Shown here: in pieces, positions 1-11,491 of the stretch | Layout of the letters: each line of letters opens with the position of its first letter | Position numbering within the stretch: position 1 is the stretch's first letter | Origin: Isoetes taiwanensis | Taxonomy: Eukaryota > Streptophyta > Lycopodiopsida > Isoetales > Isoetaceae | Direction of reading: 5' to 3' | DNA length: 64,000 nt | NCBI GenBank assembly: GCA_021234155.1 | Contig: JAJEKV010000005.1 | Span: 8,798,216-8,862,215 of the forward strand | Position numbers and translations under genes: made by a program | Notes under the pieces: generated by a model | Database searches by the model: none | The model's input: the letters and a program-made list of their open reading frames with translations, nothing else | What the model was told of the DNA's origin: nothing

Positions 1-198
1 GTCATAAGTTCAACGCCGTGTGAAACTGGTCACACATCGTTGTAAAGCTGGTGACGGAAGGGCCGATTACAACCATGTACAGTGGCGGGGACAGGACCCA
101 TTAGGATATATTCTAAATTGTCCCATAATCTACAGCTTCTCGTGGATATTAAAATATTATTTACCTATCCATCTATAGCATCTCATAGAATATATATA
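1..198. other. AT-rich intergenic sequence, no gene seen
   Basis: No convincing reading frame or RNA gene was found. The sequence leads into a dispersed AT-rich repeat that begins near 199. Confidence 0.5.
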
Positions 199-244
199 TA
201 AATATATGTCATGGGGCACTTGATGTATATGGTTATAGCTAATA
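199..244 (+). repeat. Left part of a dispersed AT-rich repeat interrupted by a Helitron
   Basis: This segment closely matches 6772-6817, sharing the GGGCACTTGATGTATATGG-like core with one mismatch. The match stops exactly at 244, where CTAG begins, and resumes at 3238. The uninterrupted copy at 6772-6938 therefore acts as an empty-site paralogue for the Helitron. Confidence 0.85.
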
Positions 245-255
245 CTAGTAACGGT

Positions 256-272
256 GACCAGCATTGCTGGGC
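256..272 (-). terminator. Helitron H2 3' terminal hairpin
   Basis: GACCAGCATTGCTGGGC on the plus strand is an imperfect 17 nt palindrome. On the minus strand it is followed by 7 nt and then the terminal CTAG at 248-245, with T outside. This is the standard Helitron transposition-termination structure. Confidence 0.85.
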
Positions 273-1123
273 ATAAGTTAAGAACGTGCAAATGATATTG
301 TTTAGGCTTAGAGTTGCTTCACAAAATCATTTATGCTTATGCTCTTGAAGGTTTCAAGAGTTTAATGCGATTCTTATCAATTTTGCATTGTATCTCTACA
401 TGTTCTCATCTATCAAAATTGTTTTGTATTGTATATTTGCATATTTTTTTATTTTTGTTTTGTGGAGTGTGTGGGGTGTCAAGAGGTTCGATTCCTCCAC
501 CGCCTCTGTATTTTGCTATTTGAGGATGTTTGTCACGTGCACTGTGGCAATTTTAATTCTTTCTCTGACCTCAACGGTTGAGTGTTCTTTTAATTATCTC
601 TTTTATCCTGTCCCCGATCTCAATGGTTGAGTGTTATTTTATTTATCTCTTTTTAAGTGTGTATTGCTACATGTATGGTTGTATCGATTAACCATTGACT
701 AACCATCAGGAACTGCTGGGCTGTAATGGAATGTCAAATATCAGAAACTTTGCTATTGTGGCCTTCTGCAATTCGTGCAGGTAAAAAAACTTTCGACTCA
801 GTGGAGTCTCGGCCTTAGTAAAAATTTAGGAATCCTTTCTCCCACTCTCTCTCTCCTTTCTTTTTAGGAATCTCCTCCTCTCCCTCTCTCAACTTCGTAT
901 GGCTTTTATTTTTTGGCATTTCTGGGTTTTATTCTTTGGCATGTCTACCTTTTTCATTTTGTGTTGTACGGCCATGGATTTTCTTCTTTGGCATGTCTGC
1001 TTTTTTTCATTTTGTGTTGCTATTACTATGGCCTTCTGGTCCATACTAGACTTGCATGTTAACATTGCAGTACTACGGTTAGGACCTTTATCAATAGATG
1101 TTGCTTGTAATTCTACAAGTGTC

Positions 1124-2439
1124 TTAAAAATTGCATTGTAAACTCTTGATTTGAAAGGTGTCCAACTCAATCAATATTTGAATACAGTTGTATAAAACGC
1201 AAGATGATGAAACTGTAAGGCAAGACAAAATTTGAGCTGCAATTATTTGCCCCTATCCAACTTTTAATTGCCGAAGCAGATAATGATATGTAGTAACATT
1301 ATGTGCATACATCAACATTAATATTCTGCTCAACGAATAGAGAAGTTTGCATTAAAGCAATGAAAAATTGTTATTACCTTGGCTGCAAAGAGTTGTAACA
1401 TTCAATATATCAATTCCCTGGGCAACAGAATCTTCCCATAATAAATCAGGCATTGTTATTTCCAAAAGCCTCCAATGTCGACAGAATAATTGAAGGGAGA
1501 CAGAATTTTCCCATAACAAATAGTACCTTGGATATTCATCTATATGCTGTAGTATGCGGGCACTCCCCCATTTTATAAAATTATCTGATGTTTTAGTTGA
1601 TCTATCTATTAAATGCATGATAGAAATTTCAACAAACTGAGATGCATAGAAGCACAGCTGCAACAAAAGCCATATCTTTTTCATATATCATGATGACTTT
1701 GCTTACCCCATGGTGGCACTGCAGCAAACTCCCATGGAAATCTTGCAAACGCTTCAAAATCCTCCCAAATAATTATGCTGTGGGATCAAAAGTTATGAAA
1801 GAGATAAGAGTGTTTATTTTGCGTGTTTGCAAGAATGCACCCTGCCAAAGCAAATGCGTAGATGAAACATATTTAAAATGCTACTGTGTATGGTGTTTGG
1901 GCTTACAGGCTTGGAGCTCGGTTTGTCAAGTTCTGCCATCTATATTGTGCTTCTGGCATGTTTAATTGTTACTACATGCCCACTGACTAAAGGAATGAAG
2001 AAGCAAATGCTCCAAAAAAGATTCCAAAAAAATGTGACCTATAAATTTATGTGGACACTCGTAAATAAGAGAATTTATTATATAAAAAAGACTAATGCAT
2101 GAAAAAAATTATTCAAGATGAAGATGTCCTGACCTGAATTCCATCTCGAATGCAATGATAAGCGATCTCAAGGATGACAGCATTTTGGCAAGATGTCAGA
2201 GGTAACTTATCATATGCGTTCTTCTTATAGTGTTTGCAGTTGCTCAGTAGCATGCAACATGACTCCTTCAACCTGGATTGGCAGGAAACAAAAGATAAGC
2301 TTGTAACTTCCAGATTATCCAAGTTTGTGTCCAATCGTTGATTCCACTCATCAAGAACAATGATGCATACTTGATCTGTCCAGTCCAAGCTTCTTAGAGC
2401 AAATAGCAGATATATAGAGTTATACTTTCCAGGTTTACG
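1124..2439 (-). pseudogene. Captured fragment of an unidentified host gene (three exons) inside Helitron H2
   Basis: Three exon-like pieces on the minus strand have matching splice phases. The first is 2439-2134 (102 codons, acceptor TTTGCTCAG, donor CAG/GTCAGG, phase 0 at both ends). The second is 1657-1378 (phase 0 in, phase 1 out, donor AAG/GTAATA). The third starts at 1212 after CCTTACAG and reads in phase to a TAA at 1126-1124. Introns are 476 and 165 bp. The protein would be about 224 residues, rich in Leu, Cys and Trp, and could be part of an alpha-helical repeat protein. I do not recognise the family. A further coding-like stretch near 2640-2760 may be an upstream exon, but its frame ends in a stop. 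All pieces run in the Helitron's own sense, as is common for captured genes. The absence of a start codon or promoter argues that it is only a fragment. Confidence 0.6.
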
Positions 2440-3237
2440 CTGAGCAAATAAAAGAGACCTAACATGATGGATAATAACATGCAAAGCAAATATCAAGGAA
2501 AAAAATGCATATAAAATGGCAAAGGCATTCTTCTGCACTGAACTTAATATGCGGCTCTTCTCTAAGCATACATCAAAGCAAATATGCATGTAGAATGGAA
2601 GGAATGCATATACTTCCTAAGCAAAATGCAAGTAACAAAAACTACCTATCTCATGGACAATAAGGCCAGATCAGCAAAACCTCCAGATTTTGTGTCTGTT
2701 TGTAGATGCAAGCACGTCCTTTTCTTAGAGTAATGTAATCATCTGCTTCACCTATGATCATTCACAGCATAAAAAACTTTGTGCAAGCTTCAAAGCGAGC
2801 AAAGAAATTTTGAAACCGTCTTTGGAAGTCTCATAATGGCAAAGGAATTTTGAAACTGTCTACTCTGGGAAGTCTCAGAAGTATAAATCCGGCATCGAGG
2901 CTAACTGTCGATCACTTAACTGTTGACTCAAGGGGTGCTATCTTCTTGATGCAAAGGGAGCCATTTGAAGAAGAGCTTCTATGGCCAATAAAGCCTCTGC
3001 ACTCTGGCAACGAAGCAGCCGATACCCTTTCACAGAACAGACAGTCGATTTGCTAGGATAGAACCTTGGGCAATGCCGGAATGGTTGGACAGCCTCACAC
3101 TCGCATAGCCGGCCGCCAAAAATATATAAAGACCTTTTGTTTTGTTTATTTGTGCACCGTCAGATTTGCACATCTAATCCTAGCCGTCAAAGTTAGGGCG
3201 TGGTCCATTACTTGCACTAAAACATTATAATATAAGA

Positions 3238-3365
3238 TGTATATGTGTGTCATGACATATGTCATGTCGTATTCTGATATGTGTCAAAGATATATGGCAC
3301 ATGTAATGTAAGCTTATCATATTTTATATTATAACATGACATATATGATATATCATAATGTATAT
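3238..3365 (+). repeat. Right part of the dispersed AT-rich repeat interrupted by Helitron H2
   Basis: It matches 6818-6938 almost base for base, including TGTCATGACATATGTCATG and ATATATGGCACATGTAATG. Together with 199-244 it makes up one copy of the repeat split by the Helitron. Confidence 0.85.
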
Positions 3366-3918
3366 AAAATTACTTTGGATGCCCCCATGGAATAGATATC
3401 TATATATTCAAATCGATCTAGGCCGTTCATTTGAAAATAGGTGAGGTGGCGAACATATAGCTATTGGATCTCCATGGGGGGCATGCATGGGCATGCATAG
3501 GGGCATGCACCACATCCCCAAGCCATTGGATCAAAAGGGGAGAAGAAATCCTAGCCCTTAAATTTTGTTAGGAAGGTGCAAGGAAGGTGCCAAAAAGTGG
3601 ATTTGGTGCAGCAGTTTGTAACCGTTAGATCAAAGGGTGAGGATAAATCCTAGCCCTTAACTTTTTATATTAAATTGATATATGTTTTTTTTAAAGAGGT
3701 GAGGTGGCACTCTCATTAATAAAAAGTTAGTGAGGTGGCAAAGCATTTATGAATGCACTTTCTAAGAAGCTTCTTTTTTTTAATCGCATTCAAAGGCATG
3801 TAACTTGCAGTACAGAGGTGGATGAAGGTGGGGCCTGTATCATTGGATCCCTCTCGTCGAGAGCTTTTCAATGACTGGTGCTTTGGCACTATTCCGTTGC
3901 AGTTGGAGCCAACGTGAT
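3366..3918. repeat. Non-coding leader of the GAATCT array, partly duplicated downstream
   Basis: No gene is seen. The stretch from about 3595 to 3918, including TGGATTTGGTG and GCAGTTGGAGCCAACGTGATC, has a diverged partner at about 6267-6356 just before the second GAATCT array. The two arrays therefore share the same upstream border and probably arose from one duplicated unit. Confidence 0.55.
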
Positions 3919-6222
3919 CAGATTCTAAGAATCTTCTTAGAATCTTAGAACTTTACGAAATCTATGGTAATTTAAGGGAATCTAGGGGAACCTTCATGGG
4001 ATCTTTAGGAATCTAGAGGAATCTCAACAGAGCCTTAGGGAATCTGAAGAATCTAGGTGAATGATTGGGAATCTAGGGGAATCTTCATAATATCTCAGGG
4101 AAGCTAAGAGAATCTACATAGAATCTTGGGGAATGTAGAGGAATCTTGGATAGTCTTTGGGAATTTAGGGAATCTTAGGGACTATGGGAAACTCAAGAGG
4201 ATCTATGAGAATCTAGGGGAATCTTCATAGCATCTTAGAGAATCTAGGAGGATCTAGATAGAACCTAGGGGAATCTATACGGATCTTGAGAGAATATTTC
4301 AGAATGTAGGGGAATCTCGATGGAATCTTTAAGAATCTAGGGGAATCTTGATGAAATCTTGGAGAACCCAAGGAAATCTTTATAGAATCTAAGGGAATCT
4401 ACATAGAATTGTGGGGAATCTAGGTGAATCTTGGGACGATCTTTGAGGATCTATGGGAATGTCGAGAGAATTTATGGAAACCTAGGGAATCTTCATAGAA
4501 TATTTGAGAATCTAGGTGAACCTTGATAGGATCTTAGAGAATCTAGGAGAACCTACATAGAATCTTTAAAAATCTAGGGGAATCTCGATGGAATCTTTTA
4601 GATTCTATGAGAATCTTGATGGAATCGCAATCTTCATAGTATCTAAGGGAATTTAAAGGAATCTCAATAAAATCTTTAGGAATCTAGGGGAATCTTGATG
4701 AAATCTTTGAAAAACTAGAGGAATCTTCATAGAACAGAAGGGCATGAAAAGACTATACAAAGAATCATGGAAAATCTAGGTGAATCTTGGGGCAATCTCT
4801 ACGAATCTAGTGGAATTTCGAGAGGATGTAAGGATATCGAAGGGAATCTTCATAGACTATTTGAGAATCTAGGGGAATCTTTTTAGGATCTTAGAGAACT
4901 TAGGAGAATCTACATAGAATCTTGGGGAATTTATATGAATCTTGAGAGAATATTTGGGAATCTTGGTGGGATCTTTGAGATTCTAGGGGAATCTTGATAG
5001 AATCTTGGAGAGCATAAGGGAATCTACATATGATCTAAAGGAATCTTCATAAAATCTTTAATAATCAAGGGGAATCCCTATGAATCTTGATGAAATCATG
5101 GAAAACCTAAAGGAATCTTCATAGAATCTAGGGGAATCGAAAAGAATCTTCATAAAATCTTTGGGAATCTAAGGGAATCTTGATGAAATCATAGAGAATC
5201 TAAAGGAATCTATATAGAATCTTTGGGAATTCAAGATAATCTATATAGAACCATGGGGAAGCTGGATGAATCTCGAGGCATGTTTAGAAATGTAGGGGAG
5301 TCTCAAAAGAATTTATGGGAACCTAGAGAATCTTCATAGAAATATTTAATAATTTAGGGGAATCTTGATAGAATCTTAGATAGTCTAGGAAAATATACAT
5401 AGAATCTTGAGAAAACTATGTGAATCTTGAGAGAATCTAGGAGAATCTTCATGGAATCTTGGAGAACCTCAGGGAATCTTTCTATGATCTAAAGGAATCT
5501 AAAGGAATCTAAAGGAATCTTCATAAAATCTTTAAGAATCTAGGGGAATCTTGATGAAATCATGGAGAACGTAAAGAATCTTTATATAAGCCAAGGGAAT
5601 CCAAGAGAATCTACATAGAATCATGGGGAATCTTGGGGCATCTTTGGGAATCTCGAGATTCTTTATGGGAATCTGGAGAATCTTCATAGAATATTTGAGA
5701 ATCCAGGGAATATTGATAGAACCTTAGAGAATCTAAGAGAATCTACATAGAATCTTGGGAAGTCCATGTGAATCTTCAGAGAATCTTTGGGAATCTAAGA
5801 GAATCTAAAAGGATCTAGGGAAATCTTGATGGAATCTAAGAGAATCTTTATATGATCTAAAGAATCTTTAAGAATCTAGGGGAATCTTGATGAAATCTTA
5901 TAGGGAATCTTCATAGAATCTAAAGGAATCCAAGAGAATCTACATAGAAGCCTGGGGAGTCTAGGTGAATCTTGAGACGGAATCAAGGGCAATCTCAATA
6001 GAATCTATGGGAATCTTAGAAAAATCTTTGAGAATTTAGGGGAATCCAAGGGAATCTTCATAAAATCTTCGATAATATAGGGGAAGCTAGGTGAATCTTT
6101 ATCAAAATTGAATGAATCTGGAGAATCTACATAGAATATTGAGGAATGTATACGAATCTTGAAATAGTTTTTGGAAATCTAGAAAAATCTCTATAGAATC
6201 GTAAAAATCTAGGGGAATCTTT
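3919..6222. repeat. Degenerate tandem array of a GAATCT-based unit
   Basis: About 2.3 kb consists of dozens of variants of GGAATCT joined by short spacers, such as AGGGGAATCTTGATGGAATC and CATAGAATCTTGGGGAATC. Spacing is irregular, so this is a decayed short-period satellite or microsatellite derivative. No open frame runs through it and no RNA gene is evident. Confidence 0.85.
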
Positions 6223-6356
6223 CACACTGATGTGTTTTGCAAGGTCGGCTTCACACAATCCTTCATAGGGTGGATTTGGTGTTGCCAATCTTTAGTCGTT
6301 AGACCAAAAGGGAAGGAAAAATCCTAACCATTTCGCAGTTGGAGTCAATGTGATCG

Positions 6357-6691
6357 AATTCTAAGAATCTTCTTGGAATCTTAGAATTTTATGGAATCTA
6401 CAGTAATTTATGGGAATCTAGAGGAATCACCGTAGAATCTTTGAGATTCTAGAAGAATCTCAAGAGAAATCTTGGAGAATCCATAGGAATCACAAGAGAA
6501 TCTTTGAGAATCTAGGGGAATCTTGATGGAATCTTGAAGAATGTAGGAGGATCTACATAGAAACTTGAAGAATCTAGAGAAATCTTGGGATCTCAAGATC
6601 TTAAGAAATAATGGAAAAATCTAAAGAGAATCTTAAGGAATTTATGGAAATCTCAAGAGAATCTTTGAGAATCCAATAGAATCTAAGAGAC
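6357..6691. repeat. Second, shorter GAATCT array
   Basis: The same motif as in 3919-6222 resumes after a 135 bp unique segment and begins with the same border sequence, TTCTAAGAATCTTCTTGGAATC. The minus-strand frames across it are low-complexity artefacts. Confidence 0.8.
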
Positions 6692-6771
6692 ATATCTCCG
6701 TATTTTGCTTCTAGTTGGATTTGTACAGTCCCTAACTCGTATAGGCCGTACATAGTACAAAGACTTGTGTA

Positions 6772-6990
6772 AATATATATGTCATGGAGCACTTGATGTA
6801 TATGGTTATAGCTAATATGTATAGGTGTGTCATGACATATGTCATGTCATATTCTGATATATGTCAAAGATATATGGCACATGTAATGTAAGCTTATCAT
6901 ATTTCATATTATAACATAACATATATGATATGTCATATGTGCGTCATGACATATGTCATGTCATATTATAAAATATGTTAAAGATACGTG
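6772..6990 (+). repeat. Uninterrupted copy of the dispersed AT-rich repeat
   Basis: This copy matches 199-244 plus 3238-3358 without the Helitron, so it shows the ancestral insertion site GCTAATA/TGTATAGG. The sub-motif TGTCATGACATATGTCATG type sequence occurs again at about 6948-6975, so the repeat has an internal tandem duplication. Confidence 0.8.
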
Positions 6991-8886
6991 TGGAGAAATT
7001 ATTTTGCGAGAAGCATTATGGATAATATATTTGCATTTGGTTCTTGGGAAGCAACATGGATAGAATGAGATACCTATAGGCCATTATTGACTATTGGAAA
7101 TTTAGGCTTTGATTATCTACAATTGTCATTTTGGAATGTCCTGCATTGCTGGGTTTTTGGTATTTTGCTATAGGAATAACAGTTTGTGTCATTGGATACT
7201 TGAATCTAAAAGTTTATTAGCTAAAGATTGAGGTTGCACTATTAAAATGTTTGTACAAGGACTTATTTGGGTACATGGCGCTTAAATGGACATACTGATG
7301 TTTCTATTTGGGCGCGTAAATGAGCATATTTGAATTTTATTTTTAACAAAAGTTTTGCGCTTAAACAGACATATTGAAATTTTATATGATTTAGGGACTT
7401 TCTTGGAAGACAATATTTGGCTTTAAATTTTGATTGCTATATGACCTTCAACGGGATAAGATGCATGAAATGCCTATTATATTATGCAAGGTTTGGTGGA
7501 CAAGTCTTTGAAAGTCAAGGTTATAGATCTGCATGGTACAAGTTACCTTTCTATCTAAAGCCATAACTTTTGTTAAAGATCTATTCTAAGACATAAAGTT
7601 TAGGGTGTGCATGGATGATGTCCGCCACTTTTCCAAAGGGTATAGTCTACACAGTTGAAGAGTTTTTAAGGTGCGTTAAATTTTGGCGATTTCCTCTTTC
7701 ATCATCGATTTTTGCCTATTGAATATTGGACATCAAATATTGAAAGAACACGTTAGCTTTGGTATTTGCATGATGGAGCACGTTGATGTTCTTCTTTATG
7801 TTGTTATTTCTATTTGTTCTTGTGCTTTGCGATGGTACGTAAAGCCTAATTTGATTGTCTGGCCTAAGGCCAAGTCATAGTTTCATCTGGGTTTTGCCCA
7901 AGCTTTGTAATTTTTATATTATGTTTGGTGATGTTTTGGGTTGTTCTAGCCCATTGTATGGGTCCCATGGCCTATTGGTCTCCATGAACGCTAAAAATTC
8001 TATATTATTCTATTCTATCCTTGCATTTTTGATGTGTCGACCTAGGCAAATCATATCAATTTAAGTAAATGCTTATTAGGGTTGCCGATTTAGCCCGAGA
8101 ACCAAGCAGCAAAATTTAAGCAGATTGACTAGCCAAGAAGAATCGAATATGAGCTTTTAGTCTTTTCTTATATACCAATATAGCATTGTGATACGAAATG
8201 GATTCATATGCTGCTGATGAATTGTAAGGATTAGCTGCACACAAAACCAACCACGTTCAACGGCAATATACAAAAATAGAGTTTGATAGCTTTAGATCAC
8301 TGAAAAAAAAGAAAGGGATATTAGTAGTAGTTTATGCAATGTATATTGAATTTGATATGGTACTATGGCTTCAAATCTACCTTCAAATTTAGAACATTGG
8401 TTCAACCCTATAGTTTGTTGATCTAATTTTTGGAAGTAGTTATGCTTGTACATTAATTGATGTATACTCTAGCTCTAATTCTACCTATGTTATTGTATAG
8501 GAAGGATATATGGCTAAAGAAATTTCAAGATATAAGGTAAATGATCATGTTGTGCAATTTAATTTATGCCCTACAGAAAAATAGGAAGTTGCTAATCAAT
8601 CTTATGAAATATTGAATAGAGTCCCATTTATTCTTTTATGAGTAGTCCATGTAATGCCTCCTACATTATGGTTTGCTTGGTATAGTTATACCTTCACAAG
8701 ACAAGCCGCAACATGCTCGAATGTTTTGATAGGCATGGTTGTATTGCTGCACGAGTTGAATATGGATTTGAATCTAGCATGAAGTTGCTATAGGAGCTTA
8801 ACAACCAACCCATAACTACCATTGACATTAATTAACACAACCATTGGGTCCAACATATTTAAATTAAAATCCCCCTTAAACCCCCT
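6991..8886. other. No gene seen; AT-rich, possibly decayed repeats
   Basis: There is no supported coding region. Around 7240-7400 a rough 60 bp pattern repeats two or three times (CTTAAATGGACATA, GTAAATGAGCATA, CTTAAACAGACATA), which may be a decayed tandem repeat. Confidence 0.4.
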
Positions 8887-9165
8887 TTGGTTTGGGTGCA
8901 TATTCACACGGGGGGTGACTCCGGGCAACGAGAGATGTTGGATAGGCATATTCACCCCGTATTCCTTAATCTACACCGTACGTAAAGTTCCTCATTTGTG
9001 GGGTATGCAAGTACAAAATTTGCTATATTGTATAACAAGATTTGCAAAATACTATAAGATTTCAAGCGGAATACTATATGGTGTTGATTTCGTACGTGCA
9101 AAATACAATTATGAGGGCTCTCGCTGCCCTATGTCACCCCCCGTGTGAATATGCACCCAAACCAA
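8887..9165. mobile_element. Small inverted-repeat element (MITE-like), about 279 bp
   Basis: Positions 8887-8919 and 9133-9165 are perfect inverted repeats of 33 bp. The outer ends read TTGGTTTGGGTGCATATTC and the inner ends CACGGGGGGTGAC. About 210 bp of non-coding sequence lies between them. No clear target duplication is visible, so the superfamily cannot be assigned. It sits immediately upstream of the Helitron protein remains. A stable hairpin of other origin is the alternative. Confidence 0.7.
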
Positions 9166-9173
9166 TACACAAT

Positions 9174-10576
9174 ATGCCTGTATATACCAATGCAACTACG
9201 ATAGTCAATGATTTACTTGATAGACAAATCCTTTCAACTTCAAGTGAGTATAAACTCCCTTTGACCTTGAGTGGGCATCAAAGAAAGAGAAAACATGAGA
9301 GGCTCGTGGATATTGCAAGAAAGCGCCGAAATGTAAATGAGAGAGAAATCACAACCGATCTATACCATGGCCAAATAGTTGTCGAGTCGACTAGTGTAGC
9401 AATTACGCCGCAACAAACTATTGAATCTACCAATCATGCTGCATCAAATACGACAATTAATTATGTGGAAAATGAATAAAGCTATACATCGAGGAAACCA
9501 AGGGAACAATCTTCAGTACATTGGCAAATGCGAGCGCAACATATGAGTTCGACAATAAAATGTGTTTATGCCATGTGTACATAGAATAAGAGGTGTACAT
9601 ATTGCCATATTCCATTGCTTAATATTGAACAGAATGGATATTGTTGTAACAATGGGAGATGGTTATTGCCACCATTGCCTCCTTTGCCGGTAATGCTCAG
9701 CAACTTATACAACACTCCAAGTTTCATTGTCGTATCTAGGAGAGTAAACAATTTATTTTGTTTTATCATGATGGAGTTGACGGCAGATTCGTACTTTTAG
9801 ATTCCTTCATATGTGACAATCACAAGACGTACATACCACCGTTTGCTCCCCATGTCAGACCCTGGAAATCCTATACATTGGTACGTCTATGATGAGTCAT
9901 AATGTTATATACAAGCTGAACATTTAAATGTACCTTTTCAATGGATTGGAATAGTTGGTTCGGTTCTCAACCAAATAAATCCATTTATTCAAAACCTTCG
10001 TACTATGGGAAGCATGCATGTACCTGCATATATAATAGTTCAGGAAGCAATTGCAAGTGATGAAATTGCTGCCATTGCAGAGGTTAACAAGATAACCAAA
10101 ATTAGGCCTCGAATTGCTGGTTTTTGGGTCCAGAATGAAGGACAATCAACCTTCATGAACATCCTCAATCCAATGTATGAGCTCCTACAATATCCGCTTT
10201 TCTTTCCCCATGGTATGCTAGGCCGGGGACTCGGAAATGAGCATGGTCTGATACAGCTGCAGTGGTACAAGGTAAGGCTATTATATAAAGATAGATCTTT
10301 ACGTTTAGGTCGTTTACATGGGGAGTATTTTGTCGATATGTATTCAAGAGTAGAAGATGCACGACTGAATTATTTCAGGACATCAATTTTTAAAAACAAA
10401 TGGATACAATATGATGAGGACTATGCAGAGCAAGAAAATAATGACCAAAATGATATCATTTTGCCTGCATCATTTCTAAGATGTAAGAGAGCAGATGATC
10501 AAAATTGTCACTATCCAGCATGGTTGCAATTACAGCAAATTTTTGCAAATTGGAAGGTAGAGCCCTACGTCATTAG
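9174..10576 (+). pseudogene. Helitron replication initiator/helicase-like protein, decayed N-terminal part
   Basis: Three frame-shifted blocks match the amino-terminal region of plant Helitron proteins. A basic segment with KRKHERLVDIARKRR lies at about 9280-9340. A segment CCNNGRWLLPPLPPLP around 9645-9690 matches the Cys-rich CCNxGKxxLPPLP motif. The longest frame (10005-10576) includes NPMYELLQYPLFFPHG and a region resembling the helicase-like domain, with LHGEYFVDMYSRVEDARLNY. Stops and frame changes at about 9480, 9600 and 9798 break it. The catalytic HUH and helicase motifs further downstream are absent because the sequence gives way to an unrelated antisense exon near 10577. In full-length Helitrons this protein nicks and unwinds DNA for rolling-circle transposition. 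This copy cannot do so. Its terminal TC and CTRR ends were not located. Confidence 0.8.
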
Positions 10577-10889
10577 GAATCCACAGCTTTCAGCTACAGG
10601 CCTGTGTGGGTACTTGGAACCTTCTCCACAGTAACATAAACTCCTCCTTTTATCATAAAACAATGGGCACTGGGATACTATCCAGTCTCCGTAAGGCCAT
10701 TCCTTGCTAGTGGGCTTATTGCATTCCAAATTTAGTTCTTGCTCGCATCCTTGGCCTGTAAGAGTTTTATCTAAGAATAGCACAATAATTGTGAAGAATT
10801 AGCCTTAAGTATAATGGATGCTTACCAGAATAACCATGGAAGCAGTGGCATTCTCCAAGCTCCTTATTGCATATGCCATGGCCGCTGCA
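10577..10889 (-). pseudogene. Two exons of an EGF-containing exostosin-type glycosyltransferase gene (ExAD-like), fragment
   Basis: On the minus strand, exon 10889-10826 encodes CSGHGICNKELGECHCFHGY, an EGF-like module, and ends in a good donor, CTG/GTAAGC. A 70 bp intron ends in CTCTTACAG. Exon 10755-10577 then completes the module in phase and continues to CYCGEGSKYPHRPVAESCGF. From memory of the family, this EGF plus CGEGxKYPxRPV arrangement resembles plant exostosin-family arabinosyltransferases of extensins (ExAD type), which act in the Golgi. Only the linker region is here. The catalytic GT47-like domain is missing and the coding sequence stops at the junction with the Helitron protein remains. 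The gene piece runs opposite to the Helitron frame. It is likely a captured or transposed fragment rather than a working gene. Confidence 0.65.
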
Positions 10890-11491
10890 TTACTTATGGC
10901 AGGATTTGTTGTGAAGGTTCTGCATGCATTAAAAATCTTTTGAATTTGAGCTTGTTAGAGGTTCATTTGTTACATGTGCACATTTTGTTAACTAGCTAAG
11001 CCAGCAAAGAAAGGTAAGAAGGATTCAAGGTGAAAAAAGCCAAACCTCAGTGATCCGAACTTTAGAAGCAGAGGCATTATATTCTAGGAACCATTGCCCA
11101 ATATGTGGCTTCCAAATTGGATTTCTCACTTGATGTCTTCCGATGCTTCTTTGATTTGAAGCCACTTCTGGTATATGTTGACGGGTTCGCAGGAACTAAA
11201 ATATATATATATTATTGACACAATGAAGGCAAAACTCCCCGTAAACAATTCCTTCCTTAAATCTTGTTGATCCTTGAATGATAGGGCCGTGAAAATTTAG
11301 GCATTAAGATGTCCCAACATGTTGCATCGAAGAGCCATATCTTCGACCATTGCATCAGCCCCGTAAGCACAGGGCCCAGCATCAGATTCGAGATTCAGTC
11401 TGCCCTGCCAGTTACCCGGTTGAAACATTGGCGATCCAGAACGCACAAAACTGCCAGTTTACAGGGAACAATGGGTTTGGAGCAGTCATCA
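10890..11491. other. No certain gene; possible remnant of the same glycosyltransferase gene
   Basis: No intact frame was found. Minus-strand sequence around 11030-11200 is coding-like over about 40 residues but could not be tied to the EGF exons by splice phase. Confidence 0.3.

Larger units (their letters stand above)
245..3237 (-). mobile_element. Helitron (H2), non-autonomous, with captured exons
   Basis: On the minus strand the element begins TCTTATATTATAATGTT at 3237 and ends with a GCCCAGCAATGCTGGTC hairpin, a short spacer and CTAG at 245. It lies between A and T with no target duplication, as Helitrons do. Both boundaries are confirmed by the uninterrupted paralogue of the flanking repeat at 6772-6938. 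Length is 2993 bp. No Rep/helicase gene is present, so it would depend on a helper. The interior holds exon-like segments of an unidentified gene in the same orientation as the element. Its ends closely resemble those of the element at 14719-17976, so both belong to one family. Confidence 0.9.

Noticed and set aside
470-510. tRNA-like T-arm with perfect pol III B box (GGTTCGATTCC)
   Set aside because: No matching acceptor stem, D-arm or anticodon arm lies upstream, so it is not a tRNA gene. A SINE remnant is possible but no A box was seen.
314-1141. Short plus-strand frames in the left Helitron
   Set aside because: They have low-complexity, Phe/Leu/Cys-rich content without motifs, overlap one another and lie partly over the captured minus-strand exons.
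889-1170. Minus-strand frame with RVYNAIFKTLVELQATS
   Set aside because: It looks coding, but it is out of phase with the exon that splices correctly from 1378 to 1212. It could be the true frame only if there is an indel, so it was not listed separately.
7993-8030. TCTATATTATTCTATTC as a possible 5' end of the Helitron encoding the Rep remains
   Set aside because: It is similar in style to Helitron starts, but no matching 3' hairpin plus CTAG was found downstream of the Rep remains, so the element limits stay unknown.
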